Origin: Gambelia wislizenii
Taxonomy: Eukaryota; Chordata; Lepidosauria; Squamata; Crotaphytidae
Assembly: GCA_030847615.1 (NCBI GenBank)
Contig: JAUMIR010000005.1
Location: 242,954,645 to 243,018,644, forward strand
DNA length: 64,000 nt
Direction: 5' to 3'
Under the pieces are notes generated by a model. That model was not told where the DNA came from, made no database searches, and worked only from the letters and a program-made list of their open reading frames with translations. The translations under genes were made by a program, and so were the position numbers. Positions 62,790 to 64,000 of the stretch are shown piece after piece (position 1 is the first letter of the stretch; each line of letters starts with the position of its first letter).

Positions 62790-62898
62790 ATGTTCTTGGT
62801 CTTCAACTTCCAGCGTTCTTTACTGCTGGTTATGCTGACAGGAGCTATTGGGAGTTGCAATCCTAACAATATCTGAAGAGTTGCAGGTTGACCACCTT
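62790..62898. mobile_element. Foldback MITE, family B
   Basis: GGTCTTCAACTTCCAGCGTT and ATTGGGAGTTGCAATCCTAA arms, then AATATCTGAAGAGTTGCAGG. Confidence 0.6.
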
Positions 62899-63068
62899 GG
62901 CTCTCTAGTTTTTTTTGGCTAGTATCCAAACAGCGACTTCATGTGTCCTCTCTGAGTCTTGGACATGCTCAGTCAGAGTTGTTTCTTAAACCAACAGGCC
63001 TCCATATTGTATCACAAATTTCCTCTGAAAGTTCCTCCCTTTCATGCATGGTCTCCTATGTGGCATGG

Positions 63069-63088
63069 ATTGATGGTTTTTTTTTTTT
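63069..63088 (+). repeat. T20 homopolymer
   Basis: Uninterrupted T run, no retrotransposon attached that I can identify. Confidence 0.9.
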
Positions 63089-63328
63089 TTTTTTTTGCGA
63101 AACGCAAATCTAAAACACCACTCTGGGCATGTGGAAATTGTTGCTAGGAGGTGATGAAGATCTCATTTCACTTCATTTTTGAACAGAATTTACCAAAATT
63201 TGAAAAACAGAGAAACAAAGTCCCCCCACCACCACCACCATCAATCCCTGCTCAATGCAAACTAGTTTAGGTCTATGGAGTTGGAGCAGGCAATACTTAG
63301 GATTATAAGAGTGAAAACTGGGGAGGGA

Positions 63329-63388
63329 TCATAGAATCATAGAATTGCAGAGTTGGAAGAGACCACGAGGGCCATCCAGTCCAACCAA
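63329..63388 (-). mobile_element. CR1 3' terminus
   Basis: ATCATAGAATCATAGAATTG then GTTGGAAGAGACCACGAGG and CCAGTCCAACCA. It abuts the family C foldback element. Confidence 0.88.
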
Positions 63389-63395
63389 TGGTTAT

Positions 63396-63474
63396 ATAGA
63401 AGAGGAAATTTCAGCAGGAGTTGCTTGTCATGCAACCAGGTAACAAGCAATACCTGCTGAAATTTCCTATGCTT
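63396..63474. mobile_element. Foldback element, family C, copy 2
   Basis: AGAGGAAATTTCAGCAGG and CCTGCTGAAATTTCCT are inverted, with CATGCAACCAGGTAACAAGC in the centre. Opposite orientation to the copy at 13550. Confidence 0.85.
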
Positions 63475-63479
63475 CCCTA

Positions 63480-63715
63480 AATACCCTAAAGGCACCAGCT
63501 CCCATCTGATCTTGAAAGCTAAGCATGGTCAGCCCAGGTTAGTACTTGAATGGGAGACAACCAACAAATACCAAGAGCTGAAGGCTATATTTCAGAGGAA
63601 GGAACTGACAGAACCACCTCTGAGTATTCCTTACCTAAGAAAACCCTATGAACCCCATGGGGTCACTGTAAGTAAATGGGTGACTTGAAGGTGCCTGTGC
63701 ACAGACACACAACCA
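63480..63715 (+). mobile_element. 5S-rRNA-derived SINE
   Basis: Head CCCATCTGATCTTGAAAGCT and GGTTAGTACTTGAATGGGAG is close to the 5S rRNA internal promoter; tail TGGGTGACTTGAAGGTGCCT. Best preserved 5S head in the window. Confidence 0.9.
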
Positions 63716-64000
63716 TTACAGCTACAGGAGCCCTCTCCAGTTTTCACTCTGGCAATCCATAACACTAAAAGCACATTTTTCACCATGAAGGCAATACTCA
63801 TTGATGGCCAAGTTCACCAGTTCACTCTTATGAATTCTTCAAAGCCTGCTTAGACCTTCTGAGAGATTCTTCCATATTTGTTTGTTCCTACCTTCCATAA
63901 CTCTGTTCAGACATTTGCCTGAAGATAACAGGGGATGGCATGTATCTCCCTACAACCACCCCACAAAGGTTCCAAGCACATGGAAGTCTGTTAGACCTTT
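63716..64000. other. OVCH1 intron 25, end of window
   Basis: No exon or repeat recognised. Confidence 0.5.

Noticed and set aside
1..64000. tRNA genes at the SINE heads
   Set aside because: The A/B-box regions sit in SINEs with BovB-like tails and do not fold into complete cloverleaf sequences.

Overview
The window is vertebrate nuclear DNA, most likely from a squamate reptile (lizard or snake). The evidence is the mix of repeats: RTE/BovB LINEs, tRNA-headed SINEs that share the BovB-like 3' tail (Sauria type), 5S-rRNA-headed SINEs, CR1 and L2 LINE 3' ends, a Penelope-like element, and many short foldback DNA transposons. Genes are split into small exons with GT/AG introns, so long uninterrupted ORFs are mostly repeats or chance. 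There is no sign of bacterial, phage, CRISPR or plasmid sequence.

Layout. Positions 1-2.45 kb are decayed BovB and CR1 retrotransposons in the upstream part of a TMTC1 intron, including a near-perfect 255-bp palindrome. The last two coding exons of TMTC1 (+ strand) lie at 2793-2870 and 3648-3782 and are followed by several kb of fairly repeat-poor sequence that probably holds its 3' UTR. From 8.8 to 16.5 kb is intergenic DNA full of SINEs, BovB, CR1 and DNA transposons. From 16.6 kb to beyond 61.6 kb is a second + strand gene, ovochymase-1 (OVCH1). I could resolve 25 coding exons whose splice phases all agree, giving 1,112 codons from a signal peptide to the middle of the fourth CUB domain. 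The final exon(s) lie past the window end. TMTC1 followed by OVCH1 in the same orientation is the order known in mammals.

OVCH1 reads as: signal peptide, propeptide, trypsin-like domain 1, CUB1, CUB2, trypsin-like domain 2, linker, CUB3, CUB4 (incomplete). Domain 1 has a full His-Asp-Ser triad (H126, D178, S276), a trypsin-type Asp in the S1 pocket and an Arg activation site. Domain 2 keeps His and Asp, but its catalytic Ser is Ala (A820) and the residue before its IVGG start is His rather than Arg or Lys. It should therefore be a pseudoprotease held in a secreted, egg-associated multidomain protein.

I did not find an undescribed multi-gene system. The observations most worth a second look are the inactive second protease domain, the CR1 palindrome (real inversion or assembly fold-back), dozens of foldback elements carrying a ZNF143/THAP11-like motif, a twin-primed copy of a LINE ending in a zinc finger, an 'empty site' pair that dates one insertion, and a CpG-rich LTR-like insertion inside an OVCH1 intron. 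Repeat names are from memory of family hallmarks; edges of repeats are approximate unless target-site duplications are given.
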